In this document: positions 1 through 9,726 of the stretch, piece by piece
Layout of the letters: each line of letters starts with the position of its first letter
How positions within the stretch are numbered: the first letter of the stretch is position 1
Assembly (NCBI RefSeq): GCF_900188125.1
Contig: NZ_FZOW01000001.1
Coordinates: 91,368 to 155,367 of the forward strand
DNA length: 64,000 nt
Direction of reading: 5' to 3'
From: Rhodococcoides kyotonense
GTDB taxonomy: Bacteria > Actinomycetota > Actinomycetes > Mycobacteriales > Mycobacteriaceae
Made by a program: the position numbers and the translations under genes
Notes under the pieces: model-generated
Databases searched by the model: none
The model's input: only the letters and a program-made list of their open reading frames with translations
What the model was told of the DNA's origin: nothing

Positions 1-744
1 GACACCCCGACTCCCTCCGATCCGAAAGAGACGCTTCGACGAGTCCGACGTGCCCTCGTGGAGAGGCCCGTCGTCTATTTCGACGATCTGGATCGAGACG
101 GGAGATCCGCATTGGGCGCAGAGCGGACCGTGGCCGACGTCGAGATGCTGACCGGGTTGGTGTCGGAGCGTCGCGCGGAGGGTGTTGCGCTGATCGACAC
201 GTCGGGTCGGTTGTCCGACATACGTTTTCCGAGCACCGGGACCATCGCGCAGGTTGCACTGTTGCTGGCCGGTGAGATGTCGGACCGCGTGATCGATCCC
301 GACGCACCGGAATTGACCCGCTATGCACTGCCGGACGACACGGACCTCGTCGACAGCCTCGACGCCGCGATTCCGGGCGGCGGGATCTTCGACGATCTGG
401 CCGAATTCGGTTCTGCAGCAGAAGGTTCCAGTGACGATTCGGATCCGACGACGTACCCGTTCCTCGAGAACAGCTGGCTCGCACACATCGTCACCGACCT
501 GATCGAGCGGTTCGGTAAGACGTTCGCCGCGCAGTGGCAGGCGGACCCCGATGGACTCCGCGACCGCGCGATCACGATGCTCGATCGACTTCGGTTGGTG
601 CACACCATGTCCGGCGGTGTGCTGGTTCTCCCCGCGATCGCACGCTACCGAGATGTCATGGTCAGCGTCCGTGAGCGGGCCCCGCAGGATTCACTGTTCG
701 ACGACACCACAGCTCGCGACATCACAGATATCGAGGCGCACTAG
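1..744 (+). CDS. jetB: Wadjet JetB-type protein (TIGR02678/DUF2398), 5' end outside window
   Basis: The reading frame is open from the first base, so this is the C-terminal 247 residues of a longer protein; TIGR02678/DUF2398 members usually approach 400 residues. It looks like the small subunit that, in SMC-type Wadjet complexes, bridges the kleisin-like subunit to the SMC ATPase, here encoded immediately downstream with no intervening base. I recognise the family from sequence style (acidic, winged-helix-like C-terminus) and above all from its position before TIGR02680- and TIGR02679-type genes. The jetA partner (DUF2397 type) is expected upstream, outside the window. The GTG at base 58 is internal and should not be used as a start. 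Confidence 0.8.
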   Translation, partial: DTPTPSDPKETLRRVRRALVERPVVYFDDLDRDGRSALGAERTVADVEMLTGLVSERRAEGVALIDTSGRLSDIRFPSTGTIAQVALLLAGEMSDRVIDPDAPELTRYALPDDTDLVDSLDAAIPGGGIFDDLAEFGSAAEGSSDDSDPTTYPFLENSWLAHIVTDLIERFGKTFAAQWQADPDGLRDRAITMLDRLRLVHTMSGGVLVLPAIARYRDVMVSVRERAPQDSLFDDTTARDITDIEAH

Positions 745-3700
745 ATGACTGCACATACTCAGCGCTTCCGCCCCACCCGCGCGGGAATCATCAATCTGTG
801 GGATTACCGTGACCAGGAATTCTCGTTCGCCGACGGCCGCCTCGTGCTGCGTGGACCGAACGGGTCGGGAAAGACCAAGGCGCTCGAGGTGCTGTTCCCC
901 TTCGTACTGGACGGACGAATCGAGCCGCGCAGGCTCAATCCCTTTGCGGGCGAAGAGCGCACGATGAAGTCCAACCTGCTGTATCGCGGCCAGGAAAGCG
1001 CACATTCGTACGTCTGGATGGAGTTCGGGCGCGGTTCGCGAGAAGATCCGGAGTCGGTGACCGTCGGCATCGGCATGCGGGCGAGCAAGTCGAACGACAA
1101 GGTCACCCGATGGTACTTCGTCACCGACGGCCGTGCGGGAGTGGACTTTTCGCTGCTCGGTTCGGACGACCGCCCGCTGACGAAGAAGCAGCTCGCCGAG
1201 CAGCTCGGCACCGATGCGCTGACCGACCGTCCCGTCGACTATCGCGCCTCGATCGATGCGCGGATGTTCGGCCTCGGCGCGCAGCGATACGACCAGTTGA
1301 TCAACCTGATCCTGACGCTGCGTCGGCCCCAGCTGGCGAAGAACCTCGATCCGAAGGGCCTGTCGCAGGCACTGACCGACGGCCTACGTCCGCTCGACGA
1401 CCAGCTGGTGCTCGAAGCGGCGCGCTCGTTCAGCGACATGGAAGAAGTCGGTCGCGCGCTGGAAGGACTCGCCCAAGCCGACCATGCTGCGAAGAACTTC
1501 GTGACCGTGTACTCGAAATATCTTCGTGTGCAAGCACGTTCGGACGTCGAGACCGTGACTCGACGCCTCGAGGCCGTCACGCATGCGACGACGGCCAACT
1601 TCGCTGCGGCGGCGTTGAAGGAACGCCGCCTGACCGAGCGCGCAGAGGCAGAAAAACGATTCGACGACGCCGAGCGCGCTTTCGATCAGGCTGTGGCCGA
1701 CCGTGAGACGCTGCAGCGTTCGAGCGCCTACGAGGGCAAACAACAGCTGGACGATCTTGCCGAGTCGGCAGCCAAGCTGAAGGTGTCCGCGGCGCAGCAG
1801 ACCGAACGGGCGCGCAAGGCCCAGTCCGATCTCGAACAGCGGTCCACGGAGGCCGCGCGCGCGGACACGGCGATGCGCGATTCGGTCGCCGCACTGAGCC
1901 GCGCCGAGGACGACCTGTTGGTGGCGGCCGAGGACGCGGGCATCGTCTGGACGCCCATGCCGTCGAACTCGCGCAGTGATCAGTTCAGCACCGCCCTTCG
2001 AGGGCATGCCGAGGAACGCGACGGCGACATCCGTGCGGTGCGTGAGGCAATCGGCACCGTGGAGAAGGCGTCGACCGAACGTGTTCGGGCGGACAAGAGC
2101 AGCTCCCGAGCACGCGAACTCCTCGACGCCTCGCGCGCCGCCGTCACCGAGGCGGAGGCGGCCGTCGAGCTCGCGAGGGCGCAGTACGCATCGGGCCTGC
2201 GCGCGTGGTGGTCCGAGCACTCCTCGCTGTACGCGTCGGCCGACATCGGTGTCGCGGCGTTCGAGCACCTCGACGCTGCCGTGCCTCATATCGGCGAGGA
2301 GGACGCGCCGAGCCTCGACACGGTGCTCGCCGACGCGTCGGCCGATGGCCTCGAGTCGGTGCGTGCACGACGCGCACAGGCGTCGATGACGTCGACCACG
2401 CTCTCGGACGAGCTCACAGCGATGCGCTCCGAGCGCGAGTCGATCAGCGCCCAGCACGACGACGCTCCCCCGCCGTTCGCCGCGCGAACCAGTTCGCGGG
2501 ACGGGCTCGTCGGCGCACCGCTGTGGCAACTCGTGCGTTTCGCCGACGGCATCGACGGGGCCGATGCAGCAGGCGTCGAGGCGGCACTTCATGCCGCCAA
2601 TCTCCTGGACGGCTGGGTGTCGGCGTCGGACGCCGCGACGGCACCCGAGTCCGACCAGTTTCTCGTCGCGCTTCCCGAGGCAGATCGTCCCACCGGTTCC
2701 ACGCTCGCCGATGTCCTCGAGATCGAGCCGGGAACCGACGTACCCGAGCACGCCGTCCGCGCGATCCTCGAGTCCGTGGCTCTGGCAACGGACCCGCATG
2801 CACCGGACGGCTCTGCCGTCTCGGTCGGCGTCGACGGCCGCTTCTGGCAGGGCGTCCAACTAGGTCGCCACGTCAAGACCGATGCCGAATACATCGGCGC
2901 GACCGCTCGTGCAAGGCGCCGCGCCGCACGTATCGCCGAGCTCGACAGCTCCATCGAGACGACCGAGGCCGCGCTGACGGCCGCCCAGGAGACCGAACGC
3001 GCCGCAGGCGAACTTCTCCGTGGCCTTGCCGCCGCCACGAAGCAGCTGCCGAAGGTGGCAGGCATCGTCAAGGCACAGAAGTCCGTCACGGAATCGGCAG
3101 GCGCCCTCCGCACCTCGCAGGCCGCGTCGACGGCAGCGGACAGCGAGCTCGATCAGGCGATCGCGGAACTGTCCGCCCGGGAGAAGCACCTGCGCACCAC
3201 CGCGGTCGCTCACCGCACCCCACACACTGCCCGAGACGTCGATTCGCTTGCTGCCGCCATTCGGCACTTCGAGAACCAGGGCGCACTCGTGCTGCGTCGC
3301 CGCGGCGACAACACTCGCGAGAGCGAACGGCAGCGTGAGGCACAGAACAGACTCGAGGAGGCGACGGGTCTCGCCGAGGAGCTTGCCGAGGAAGCCGCGA
3401 TCGCCGAGGAGAATCATCTCCAGCAGGTGCAGCGCCTCGAGATTCTCAGCGAAAAGCTCGGTGCCACAGCCGATCAGATCGACGCGGACCTCGAACAGGC
3501 ACGCGAACGCATCGACAAGTGCAAGGCGGAACAGCGGGCCGCACGCAAGGCCGACAAGGAGGCAGGCGAGGCGATCGGCAAGGCCGAGGGTGCATGCAAT
3601 ACCGCGCAGGAGAGCCTGCGGGCCGCGTTGACCGAGACTCTGACCGACACGGAACGGCTCGCACCGTACGCACGCAAGGATCTGCTTACCATCCTCGGCG

Positions 3701-4926
3701 TCGAGGAGTCCTACGCATGGCCGGCGAGCGAATCCGCGTGGCTGACAGTGGATCAACTTCTCTACCGCATTCGGAATGTCGAATCTCCCGACGACAACCT
3801 CGCCGTGCTGCCCGAGGTGGTACACCGACTGCACGACGCCCTCGACGCCGCGACGTCGTCGGTCAAGGCAAGTGACACGTACCGCAAGAGCACGCGGACC
3901 GCGTTGACCGGTGCACTCCAGGAGTTCGACTCGCAGCTCGCCGCCTCAGGGCAGGACTACCGGCTGCAGTGGGACGCACCCGACGGGTTGACCGTCGTGA
4001 GAGTTCAGGACGAGCAGGGTTACTCCTCGGTGGGCGAGTTCGCCGAACGCATCGCCGACGCACGCTCGAACCAGGAACTCCTGCTCACCGAGCACGAACG
4101 GCGGATCCTCGAAGACGCACTGCTCACCGGGTTGGCGCAGCAGATTCACGAACGCACCGTCGACGCGCGCGAGCTGATCGCGCAGATGTCCACCGAGATG
4201 AAGCAGCGAAAGATGTCGTCGGGCAACACGATCGGTGTGCACTGGGTGCTCGCCGACAATCTCGACGAGGGCGCCCGAGCGATCTCGAAGTTGCTCGACC
4301 GCGACGCGTCTGCGTTGAGCGCGGACGACCTCGCGTCGATGCGAGCGCACTTCGCGTCGGAGATCAGGATCGCGCGCGCGGCACACCCCGAACGGTCCTA
4401 TCCGGAGATTCTCGCGACGACACTCGACTACCGACGCTGGCGTGTCTTCTCGTTCTCGCTCATCCGCGGCGACGGCACGGAAGACCGACTGACGGTCGCG
4501 CGGCACAGCGCGCTGTCGGGCGGTGAACAGTCGGTGTCACTGCACCTTCCGCTGTTCGCTGCAGCCCACGTGATGCTGTCCTCGGCCGACCCGCACTCCC
4601 CACGACTGCTCGCGTTGGACGAGGCATTCGCCGGTGTCGACGACAACGGACGGAGCGAATTGCTCGGTCTCAGCGTCCAGTTCGACCTGGACCTGTTCAT
4701 GACCGGCTACGACCTCTGGATCACGTACTCGGACGTCCCTGGCTGCGCACACTACGACCTGGCGCACTCCACCGCCGAGAATTCCGTCAGTGCCGCGCTG
4801 CTCGTCTGGGAGAACGGTGAGCTGTTCGCCGAACACGACGGCACCGACCTCGCAGCGGCCCTCGGCTCCCCACTGACACGGCGAGTCCCGACGCGCGCGG
4901 ACGGAGGGCTCGAATTTGCCCGATGA
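745..4926 (+). CDS. jetC: Wadjet JetC-type SMC/SbcC-like ATPase (TIGR02680 family)
   Basis: A 1393-residue SMC-like ATPase, the loop-extruding motor of the anti-plasmid complex. The Walker A motif GPNGSGKT is at residues 37-44. Long charged coiled coil runs from about 230 to 1150 and is interrupted at roughly 585-725 by a globular hinge-like section. The ABC signature (LSGGEQ) lies near residue 1258 and the Walker B motif (LLALDEAFAG) near 1290, so both ATPase halves are intact. The ATG follows directly on the jetB stop codon, and the 3' end overlaps jetD by 11 nt, so the three genes form one translationally coupled operon. Family members were known as part of a sporadic four-gene set before being recognised as Wadjet-related. 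The function in this strain is inferred. Confidence 0.88.
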   Translation: MTAHTQRFRPTRAGIINLWDYRDQEFSFADGRLVLRGPNGSGKTKALEVLFPFVLDGRIEPRRLNPFAGEERTMKSNLLYRGQESAHSYVWMEFGRGSREDPESVTVGIGMRASKSNDKVTRWYFVTDGRAGVDFSLLGSDDRPLTKKQLAEQLGTDALTDRPVDYRASIDARMFGLGAQRYDQLINLILTLRRPQLAKNLDPKGLSQALTDGLRPLDDQLVLEAARSFSDMEEVGRALEGLAQADHAAKNFVTVYSKYLRVQARSDVETVTRRLEAVTHATTANFAAAALKERRLTERAEAEKRFDDAERAFDQAVADRETLQRSSAYEGKQQLDDLAESAAKLKVSAAQQTERARKAQSDLEQRSTEAARADTAMRDSVAALSRAEDDLLVAAEDAGIVWTPMPSNSRSDQFSTALRGHAEERDGDIRAVREAIGTVEKASTERVRADKSSSRARELLDASRAAVTEAEAAVELARAQYASGLRAWWSEHSSLYASADIGVAAFEHLDAAVPHIGEEDAPSLDTVLADASADGLESVRARRAQASMTSTTLSDELTAMRSERESISAQHDDAPPPFAARTSSRDGLVGAPLWQLVRFADGIDGADAAGVEAALHAANLLDGWVSASDAATAPESDQFLVALPEADRPTGSTLADVLEIEPGTDVPEHAVRAILESVALATDPHAPDGSAVSVGVDGRFWQGVQLGRHVKTDAEYIGATARARRRAARIAELDSSIETTEAALTAAQETERAAGELLRGLAAATKQLPKVAGIVKAQKSVTESAGALRTSQAASTAADSELDQAIAELSAREKHLRTTAVAHRTPHTARDVDSLAAAIRHFENQGALVLRRRGDNTRESERQREAQNRLEEATGLAEELAEEAAIAEENHLQQVQRLEILSEKLGATADQIDADLEQARERIDKCKAEQRAARKADKEAGEAIGKAEGACNTAQESLRAALTETLTDTERLAPYARKDLLTILGVEESYAWPASESAWLTVDQLLYRIRNVESPDDNLAVLPEVVHRLHDALDAATSSVKASDTYRKSTRTALTGALQEFDSQLAASGQDYRLQWDAPDGLTVVRVQDEQGYSSVGEFAERIADARSNQELLLTEHERRILEDALLTGLAQQIHERTVDARELIAQMSTEMKQRKMSSGNTIGVHWVLADNLDEGARAISKLLDRDASALSADDLASMRAHFASEIRIARAAHPERSYPEILATTLDYRRWRVFSFSLIRGDGTEDRLTVARHSALSGGEQSVSLHLPLFAAAHVMLSSADPHSPRLLALDEAFAGVDDNGRSELLGLSVQFDLDLFMTGYDLWITYSDVPGCAHYDLAHSTAENSVSAALLVWENGELFAEHDGTDLAAALGSPLTRRVPTRADGGLEFAR

Positions 4927-6142
4927 CGGAACCTGGCGCGGGACAGCAGAACTCGATGCACTGCTCGCGGCGGCACGCAAGAAGCTGGAATCGAACTGGC
5001 TGAACGTCACCGGCACGGTCACCATCCATCTCGGTGACCCGCCCGACCTGTGGCGGTTGTGCAGTGCGATCTCGAGATCCAGCTCCGGGCTGCACAGTCG
5101 TGCGCACACCACACGCCTCGACCTGGCGAGATTCGACGAGTGGCTGACGCACCCGCGCAACGGCGGTCGCGGGCTGCTCGCCACACTGAACGAGCAGACA
5201 CCGCTGCAGGACAAGAAGCAACTCGCCGCAGACAAAGCCGACGTCAAAGCGCGCGCACTGTCCGACGCCCGCACTCTTCTGGAATCCCACGGCGACTGGG
5301 CCGACCGCTGGTTGTCTTCTCTGCTCAATCAGGACGGAACCCTCGGTGGTCGTGTCGCGGTCGATTCACTGCGCACCGCTGCCCGCGTCCTCGCCGTGCT
5401 TCCGGTCGACGGGTTGTCGCTGACCGAGCTCGCCGAGTCGGCGTGCGGTGACACGAAGGCTCTGGCGTCCGGTGGCGCACCGCGGCTCGTGCTCGACGCC
5501 CTGTCTCTGCGCGAAGGTATCCCGCGCCCTGCCGATCCGGTCGGTATACGGCTTCTGTGGGAGACCGCGGGAGTGTCGGTGGACGCGCTGTCGAGCAGAG
5601 TGGTGGTGTTGGGGTACCGCGTTGCCGAGGACCACGCCGTTGCACGCTGGTTGAACGAGGCTGCGGCGGAGGGGATTCCATTTGCTCTCACCCTCGACAT
5701 GATCGGGCGAGGCTCGCTGACCAACACGGCCGAGCGAATCTTCGTGTGCGAGAACATCGCCGTCGTCGCAGCTGCCGCCCGCACACTGGGCTCACGGTCG
5801 GCAACACTCCTGTGCACGGACGGTCAGCCGTCCGCCGCGCTGCACAAACTGCTGGCAGGTCTCGCACCGGGGACGAACCTGCACTGGCGCAACGACTTCG
5901 ACTGGCCCGGACTGCAGATGACATCCCGGGCGATCAGCCGATACGACGCGACTCCGTGGCGCATGGACGCCGAATCCTATCGTCACGCGTTGGACGCACG
6001 AAATTCCGAGCCGCTCAAAGGGTTTCCGACCTCGAGCGCATGGGACCCGGAGTTGGCGACCGCGATGCACGAGTCGGGCCGCGCAGTGATGGAGGAACGT
6101 TCGATCCCCGATCTACTGCGCGACCTGGCCCCTGGCGACTAG
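4916..6142 (+). CDS. jetD: Wadjet JetD-type Toprim nuclease subunit (TIGR02679, DUF3323/DUF2399)
   Basis: A 408-residue protein with a C-terminal Toprim-like domain. The conserved acid E279 sits in VCEN, followed by a TDGQPS loop near 300-305 and the DFDWPG motif with D327 and D329, the expected metal-binding acids of the nuclease that cleaves plasmid DNA held by the SMC motor. The start is TTG: it lies inside jetC, 7 nt after a GGAGGG ribosome site (4903-4908), and no better ATG or GTG is available. The stop is only 8 nt from the convergent mshC stop, so the cassette abuts a core gene directly. No truncation is visible. Confidence 0.85.
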   Translation: MPDDGTWRGTAELDALLAAARKKLESNWLNVTGTVTIHLGDPPDLWRLCSAISRSSSGLHSRAHTTRLDLARFDEWLTHPRNGGRGLLATLNEQTPLQDKKQLAADKADVKARALSDARTLLESHGDWADRWLSSLLNQDGTLGGRVAVDSLRTAARVLAVLPVDGLSLTELAESACGDTKALASGGAPRLVLDALSLREGIPRPADPVGIRLLWETAGVSVDALSSRVVVLGYRVAEDHAVARWLNEAAAEGIPFALTLDMIGRGSLTNTAERIFVCENIAVVAAAARTLGSRSATLLCTDGQPSAALHKLLAGLAPGTNLHWRNDFDWPGLQMTSRAISRYDATPWRMDAESYRHALDARNSEPLKGFPTSSAWDPELATAMHESGRAVMEERSIPDLLRDLAPGD

Positions 6143-6150
6143 AAGCACCG

Positions 6151-7392
6151 TCAGCGCAGCGACACGCCGAGTAACGCGTCGACTGCGTCGGCGAACGATC
6201 CCGGCGCCGTCGTGTCCGAACCACCCTGCTCCACAGCGAAACTCGCCCACGCGTCGAGCGCGTCGAGCGCCTTCGGCGTGTCCAGATCGTCGGCCAGATG
6301 TTGGCGCAGACGAGCGACGACGTCGTCGGCGCTGACGGCCGACTCCACGGCCGCAGCAGCGCGCCACAGAGCAAGGCGGGTGTGCGCGCGTTCGAGAACC
6401 TCGTCCGTCCACGCCCGATCCTGACGGTAGTGCCCGGCGAGCAGTCCGAGACGGATCGCGGCAGGGTCGACGTTCTCCGCACGGAGCTTGGACACGAACA
6501 CCAGGTTCCCGCGGCTCTTCGACATCTTCTCGCCGTCGAGACCGATCATGCCGGTGTGGACGTAGTGGCGTGCGAAGCGCCCGTCGCCCGACGTCGCTTC
6601 CGCATGCGCGGCCGAGAATTCGTGGTGCGGGAAGATCAGATCACTGCCGCCGCCCTGAACGTCGAATCCGGTTCCGATACGGTTCAACGCGATCGCGGCG
6701 CATTCGACATGCCAGCCGGGGCGGCCAGGACCGAACGGGGACGGCCACGACGGCTCCCCTTCACGTACGGCACGCCACAACAGGGCATCCAACGGATCGC
6801 GCTTCCCGACTCGGTCCGGGTCTCCCCCGCGCTCGGCGAAGAACTTCTCCATGGTCGCGCGGTCGTAGCCGGACTCGTAGCCGAACTCTGCCGTCGCGTC
6901 GGCACGGAAGTAGACATCCGGGAACTGCGCATCGTCGACGACGTACGCAGCACCGGATGCGAGTAGCTTCTCGACCAGTTCGATCACCTCGTCGATCGAT
7001 TCGACGGCACCGATGTAGTCACGCGGAGGCAGCACACGCAGTGCCTGCATGTCCTCGCGGAACAAAGCGATCTCGCGGGCACCGAGGTCGCGCCAGTCCT
7101 CACCGTCACGGTCAGCGCGCTCGAACAGCGGATCGTCGACGTCGGTGACGTTCTGGACGTAGTGCACGTCGTGCCCGGCATCACGCCACAGTCGATTCAC
7201 GATGTCGAACGTCAGATACGTGGCGGCGTGACCGAGATGGGTGGCGTCGTACGGGGTGATGCCGCAGACGTACATCTTTGCTTCTGCACCGGGTGTGACC
7301 GGGCGCACTTGCCGGTCCGCGGTGTCGTACAACCGAAGTGGTGGCCCCTGACCGGGGATCGACGGAACGGCTGTGTCGGACCAAGACTGCAT
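6151..7392 (-). CDS. mshC: L-cysteine:1D-myo-inosityl-2-amino-2-deoxy-glucopyranoside ligase
   Basis: MshC joins cysteine to GlcN-inositol with ATP in the penultimate step of mycothiol synthesis, in the cytosol. The 413-residue protein has the class I aminoacyl-tRNA-synthetase fold of CysRS relatives: zinc ligand C43 in YVCGITPYD, the HIGH-like THLGH motif at 51-55, a GWHVECA segment with the second zinc cysteine, FPHHE carrying the zinc histidine, and KMSKS followed by RGN. The N-terminus MQSWSD...P and the length match actinobacterial MshC rather than CysS. It heads the leftward block shared with M. tuberculosis Rv2130c-Rv2136c. Confidence 0.96.
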   Translation of the reverse strand: MQSWSDTAVPSIPGQGPPLRLYDTADRQVRPVTPGAEAKMYVCGITPYDATHLGHAATYLTFDIVNRLWRDAGHDVHYVQNVTDVDDPLFERADRDGEDWRDLGAREIALFREDMQALRVLPPRDYIGAVESIDEVIELVEKLLASGAAYVVDDAQFPDVYFRADATAEFGYESGYDRATMEKFFAERGGDPDRVGKRDPLDALLWRAVREGEPSWPSPFGPGRPGWHVECAAIALNRIGTGFDVQGGGSDLIFPHHEFSAAHAEATSGDGRFARHYVHTGMIGLDGEKMSKSRGNLVFVSKLRAENVDPAAIRLGLLAGHYRQDRAWTDEVLERAHTRLALWRAAAAVESAVSADDVVARLRQHLADDLDTPKALDALDAWASFAVEQGGSDTTAPGSFADAVDALLGVSLR

Positions 7393-7416
7393 GCAGACGA
7401 GCCTATCGGAGAGAAC

Positions 7417-8253
7417 TCAGAAAGCGGGCCACGGTATCGGCCTACTCGACCGCGGCTCCGGCATGACCGGTCGGGCGACCAATCCACGCGCTCGGGCCAG
7501 CAGCGCTTCGATCTCGTGTTCGGTGATGTGACCGCGCAACCGGGGCTCCACCGACGTATCGAACGCGTCGACGAACTCGACGATGTCGCTCATCAACGCG
7601 TCGTCGACAGCGGTACCGGACCAGCCCCACAGCACTGTGCGCAGCTTGTCCTCCGAATGCAGGCAGATGCCGTGGTCGACGCCGTACACGTACCCGTCCA
7701 GGCCTTCGAGCGCGTGACCGCCTTTACGATCGGCGTTGTTCAACAGGATGTCGAGCACCGCCATGCGTTGCAGTCGCGGATCGTCGGCGTGGATGAGAGC
7801 CACTTCCTCACCGTCCCCGTCGTACGCCTGCAGAACCGGAATCCACCCGGCCGGGACCATCTCGGGCGGGCAGATGTCGACGAGATCGATGCGAGTTCCG
7901 TCCTCGCCGTGCCTCTCCGGAGTGTCGATCCAGCGCTGCACCATGCCTGGACCGAACGGGCCGTCCCGCAGAATCGTGGTCGGAATCACACCCCACCCCA
8001 GGGCGTCGGAAATCTCGTACGACGCGATCTCCCGGCCTGCGAGTGTGCCGTCGGGGAAATCCCACAGCGGCACCTCGCCGCGAATCGGCTTGTACACACA
8101 TCGGACCGGTTCCGACGATCCGTCACCGCTGTCTGCGAGCGTCGCCTCGCACACCAGAGTGGCGTTGCTCGCCGACACCACCCGACCGACGACGTTCAGC
8201 TCGCCGGTCTCCATCACGGCACGCCCGCCGAACGGGGGCCTGTCTTCGATCAA
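7417..8253 (-). CDS. SCO1664 family protein (Rv2133c-like, PI3/4-kinase-like fold)
   Basis: A 278-residue conserved actinobacterial protein of unknown function. Motifs such as VYKPIRGE near residue 55, LLNNADRKGGH and VDHGICLH resemble the ATP-lysine and catalytic-loop elements of distant PI3/4-kinase-like folds, so phosphotransfer or a pseudokinase role is possible but unproven. The start used is TTG, overlapping the DUF3090 stop by 4 nt (coupled translation). An in-frame ATG at 8214 is an alternative. The order mshC / this gene / DUF3090 / phosphatase / uppP reproduces the mycobacterial order, which supports the assignment. Confidence 0.85.
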   Translation of the reverse strand: MIEDRPPFGGRAVMETGELNVVGRVVSASNATLVCEATLADSGDGSSEPVRCVYKPIRGEVPLWDFPDGTLAGREIASYEISDALGWGVIPTTILRDGPFGPGMVQRWIDTPERHGEDGTRIDLVDICPPEMVPAGWIPVLQAYDGDGEEVALIHADDPRLQRMAVLDILLNNADRKGGHALEGLDGYVYGVDHGICLHSEDKLRTVLWGWSGTAVDDALMSDIVEFVDAFDTSVEPRLRGHITEHEIEALLARARGLVARPVMPEPRSSRPIPWPAF

Positions 8254-8843
8254 AGTTCGTCGCCCAGCTCGGACGCCGAACCGAACGTCGCGTCACGCTT
8301 GTATCCGTTGGACCGCACACACGTGTGCCCCTCTTGCGCCAACGGCTGTCCACACAGCGGGCACGGCGCACGGCCTGCCGCAATGACCCGCTCGGACCGC
8401 AGCGCGAACTCACGCGCCTGGATCGGAGTGAGGAACACCCGCACGGCGTCGGGGCCTTCCTCGGTGTCGTCGAGGACGACGGACTCGTCGATCTCGGTCT
8501 CACTGACCGCCAGCAACTCGACGACGACGGCGTTCGCATCGGCATCCCAGCCGAGGCCCATCGTTCCGACCCGGAACTCCGTGTCGATCGGAGTCAACAG
8601 CGGACTCGTGTCGCCGACGGTCGTCTCCTCCGGCGGCACCTCGGCCCCGAAGCGGCGGTGAACTTCGTCGAGCAAGAGCCCCATCCGGTCGGCGAGCACC
8701 TGGACCTGCTGCTTCTCGAGAGCAACCGACACGACTCGTGTTTCGTGGACGGCTTGCAGGAAGAACGATCGGTCGCCCGGCTCACCCACGGTTCCTGCGA
8801 CGAATCGATCAGGGGTGCGGAAAACATGTATTGCGCGTGGCAT
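8250..8843 (-). CDS. DUF3090 family protein with C-terminal zinc ribbon (Rv2134c-like)
   Basis: A conserved actinobacterial protein of 197 residues when started at the ATG at 8843, which has AGGAGG 4 nt upstream; the longer frame to 8924 lacks such a site. The sequence begins MPRAIHVF. The C-terminus carries CPLCGQPL then HTC, three cysteines and a histidine that look like a small zinc site. Its biochemical role is unknown. It is tightly packed between the histidine phosphatase and the SCO1664-like gene in a leftward run and shares a 4-nt overlap with the latter. Confidence 0.88.
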   Translation of the reverse strand: MPRAIHVFRTPDRFVAGTVGEPGDRSFFLQAVHETRVVSVALEKQQVQVLADRMGLLLDEVHRRFGAEVPPEETTVGDTSPLLTPIDTEFRVGTMGLGWDADANAVVVELLAVSETEIDESVVLDDTEEGPDAVRVFLTPIQAREFALRSERVIAAGRAPCPLCGQPLAQEGHTCVRSNGYKRDATFGSASELGDEL

Positions 8844-8942
8844 TGCACCTCCTGGGTTCATGACGTACGAGCTGGAAGTACGCATTCTCGAAGGATCCAC
8901 TCTGTCGGACCCCACCTGTCTCATTATCCGCTATCGGCACAC

Positions 8943-9647
8943 TCACGTTCCGGAACCTCCGCCCGGCACCGCATCCGAGTCCGATGCCCGACTCGCTCCT
9001 GCCTCGGCCTTCTCGGCGACCGGAACCAGCCCGGACAGATCGAGCCCGGTGTCGTTGGTCCGCAGCACGAAAGGCCTGGTCGACGTGTATCGCACCACGC
9101 TCACCGACGCCGGATCCGCCACGATTCGCTGGAACGAATCGAGGTGACATCCGAGTGCGTCGGCCAGAACCGACTTGATGACGTCGCCGTGCGAACACGC
9201 CACCCACAGGACATCGCGGCCGTACTCCTGCGCCAGACGGGCATCGTGCTCACGCACAGCCGCCACCGCCCGTGCCTGAACCTGCGCGAGCCCTTCGCCA
9301 CCGGGAAACACCGCCGCCGACGGATGCTGCTGCACCACCTTCCACAGTGGTTCGTTCAGCAGTTCCTTGATCGGGCGTCCGGTCCACGAGCCGTAATCGA
9401 CTTCGAGCAGGCGGTCCTCGATCACCGGCGTCAACCCGCGCTTACCTGCAAGCGGTTCGACGGTCTGCTCGCACCGCTGCAGCGGCGACCGAACGATTTC
9501 CTCCACCGGCAGCGCACCGAGCCGCTCGGCGACGAACGCTGCCTGCTCGATACCCCGCTCGTCCAGCCCCACGCCCACCGAGCGGCCCGCGAGCGTTCCG
9601 GCGGTATTCGACGTCGACCGACCATGGCGCAGCAAGATCACAGTCAT
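8943..9647 (-). CDS. Histidine phosphatase family protein (Rv2135c-like)
   Basis: A 234-residue member of the phosphoglycerate-mutase-like histidine phosphatase clan. The catalytic RHG is at residues 7-9 (MTVILLRHGRST), and the second conserved histidine lies in ACSHGDVIKS. The substrate cannot be read from sequence; actinobacterial relatives are annotated as MSMEG_4193-type phosphatases rather than true glycolytic mutases. It is followed by DUF3090 and preceded by uppP with a repeat-filled 91-nt gap. The ATG at 9647 is kept because RHG must sit at the extreme N-terminus. Confidence 0.9.
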   Translation of the reverse strand: MTVILLRHGRSTSNTAGTLAGRSVGVGLDERGIEQAAFVAERLGALPVEEIVRSPLQRCEQTVEPLAGKRGLTPVIEDRLLEVDYGSWTGRPIKELLNEPLWKVVQQHPSAAVFPGGEGLAQVQARAVAAVREHDARLAQEYGRDVLWVACSHGDVIKSVLADALGCHLDSFQRIVADPASVSVVRYTSTRPFVLRTNDTGLDLSGLVPVAEKAEAGASRASDSDAVPGGGSGT

Positions 9648-9654
9648 GCTGTCA

Positions 9655-9726
9655 GCCTAATCTGGGTCATTCCTGCAGGCTCCACTCCCGGCCTGATCTG
9701 GGTCATTCCTGCAGGCTCCACTCCCG
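9655..9726. repeat. Two tandem 36-bp direct repeats plus a partial third
   Basis: Two adjacent 36-nt units (9655-9690 and 9691-9726) differ at one base (TAATC versus TGATC). A third copy begins at 9727 and decays after about 10 nt. They fill most of the 91-nt gap between uppP and the phosphatase gene. Each unit contains a PstI-like CTGCAG and short GCCTG/CAGGC arms that could form a hairpin. No coding role is likely. Confidence 0.85.

Noticed and set aside
1384..2859. 491-codon antisense frame in jetC, and similar long frames at 30129-31595 and 61797-62882
   Set aside because: All lie wholly inside strongly identified genes and show Arg/Val-rich, unstructured composition typical of shadow frames.
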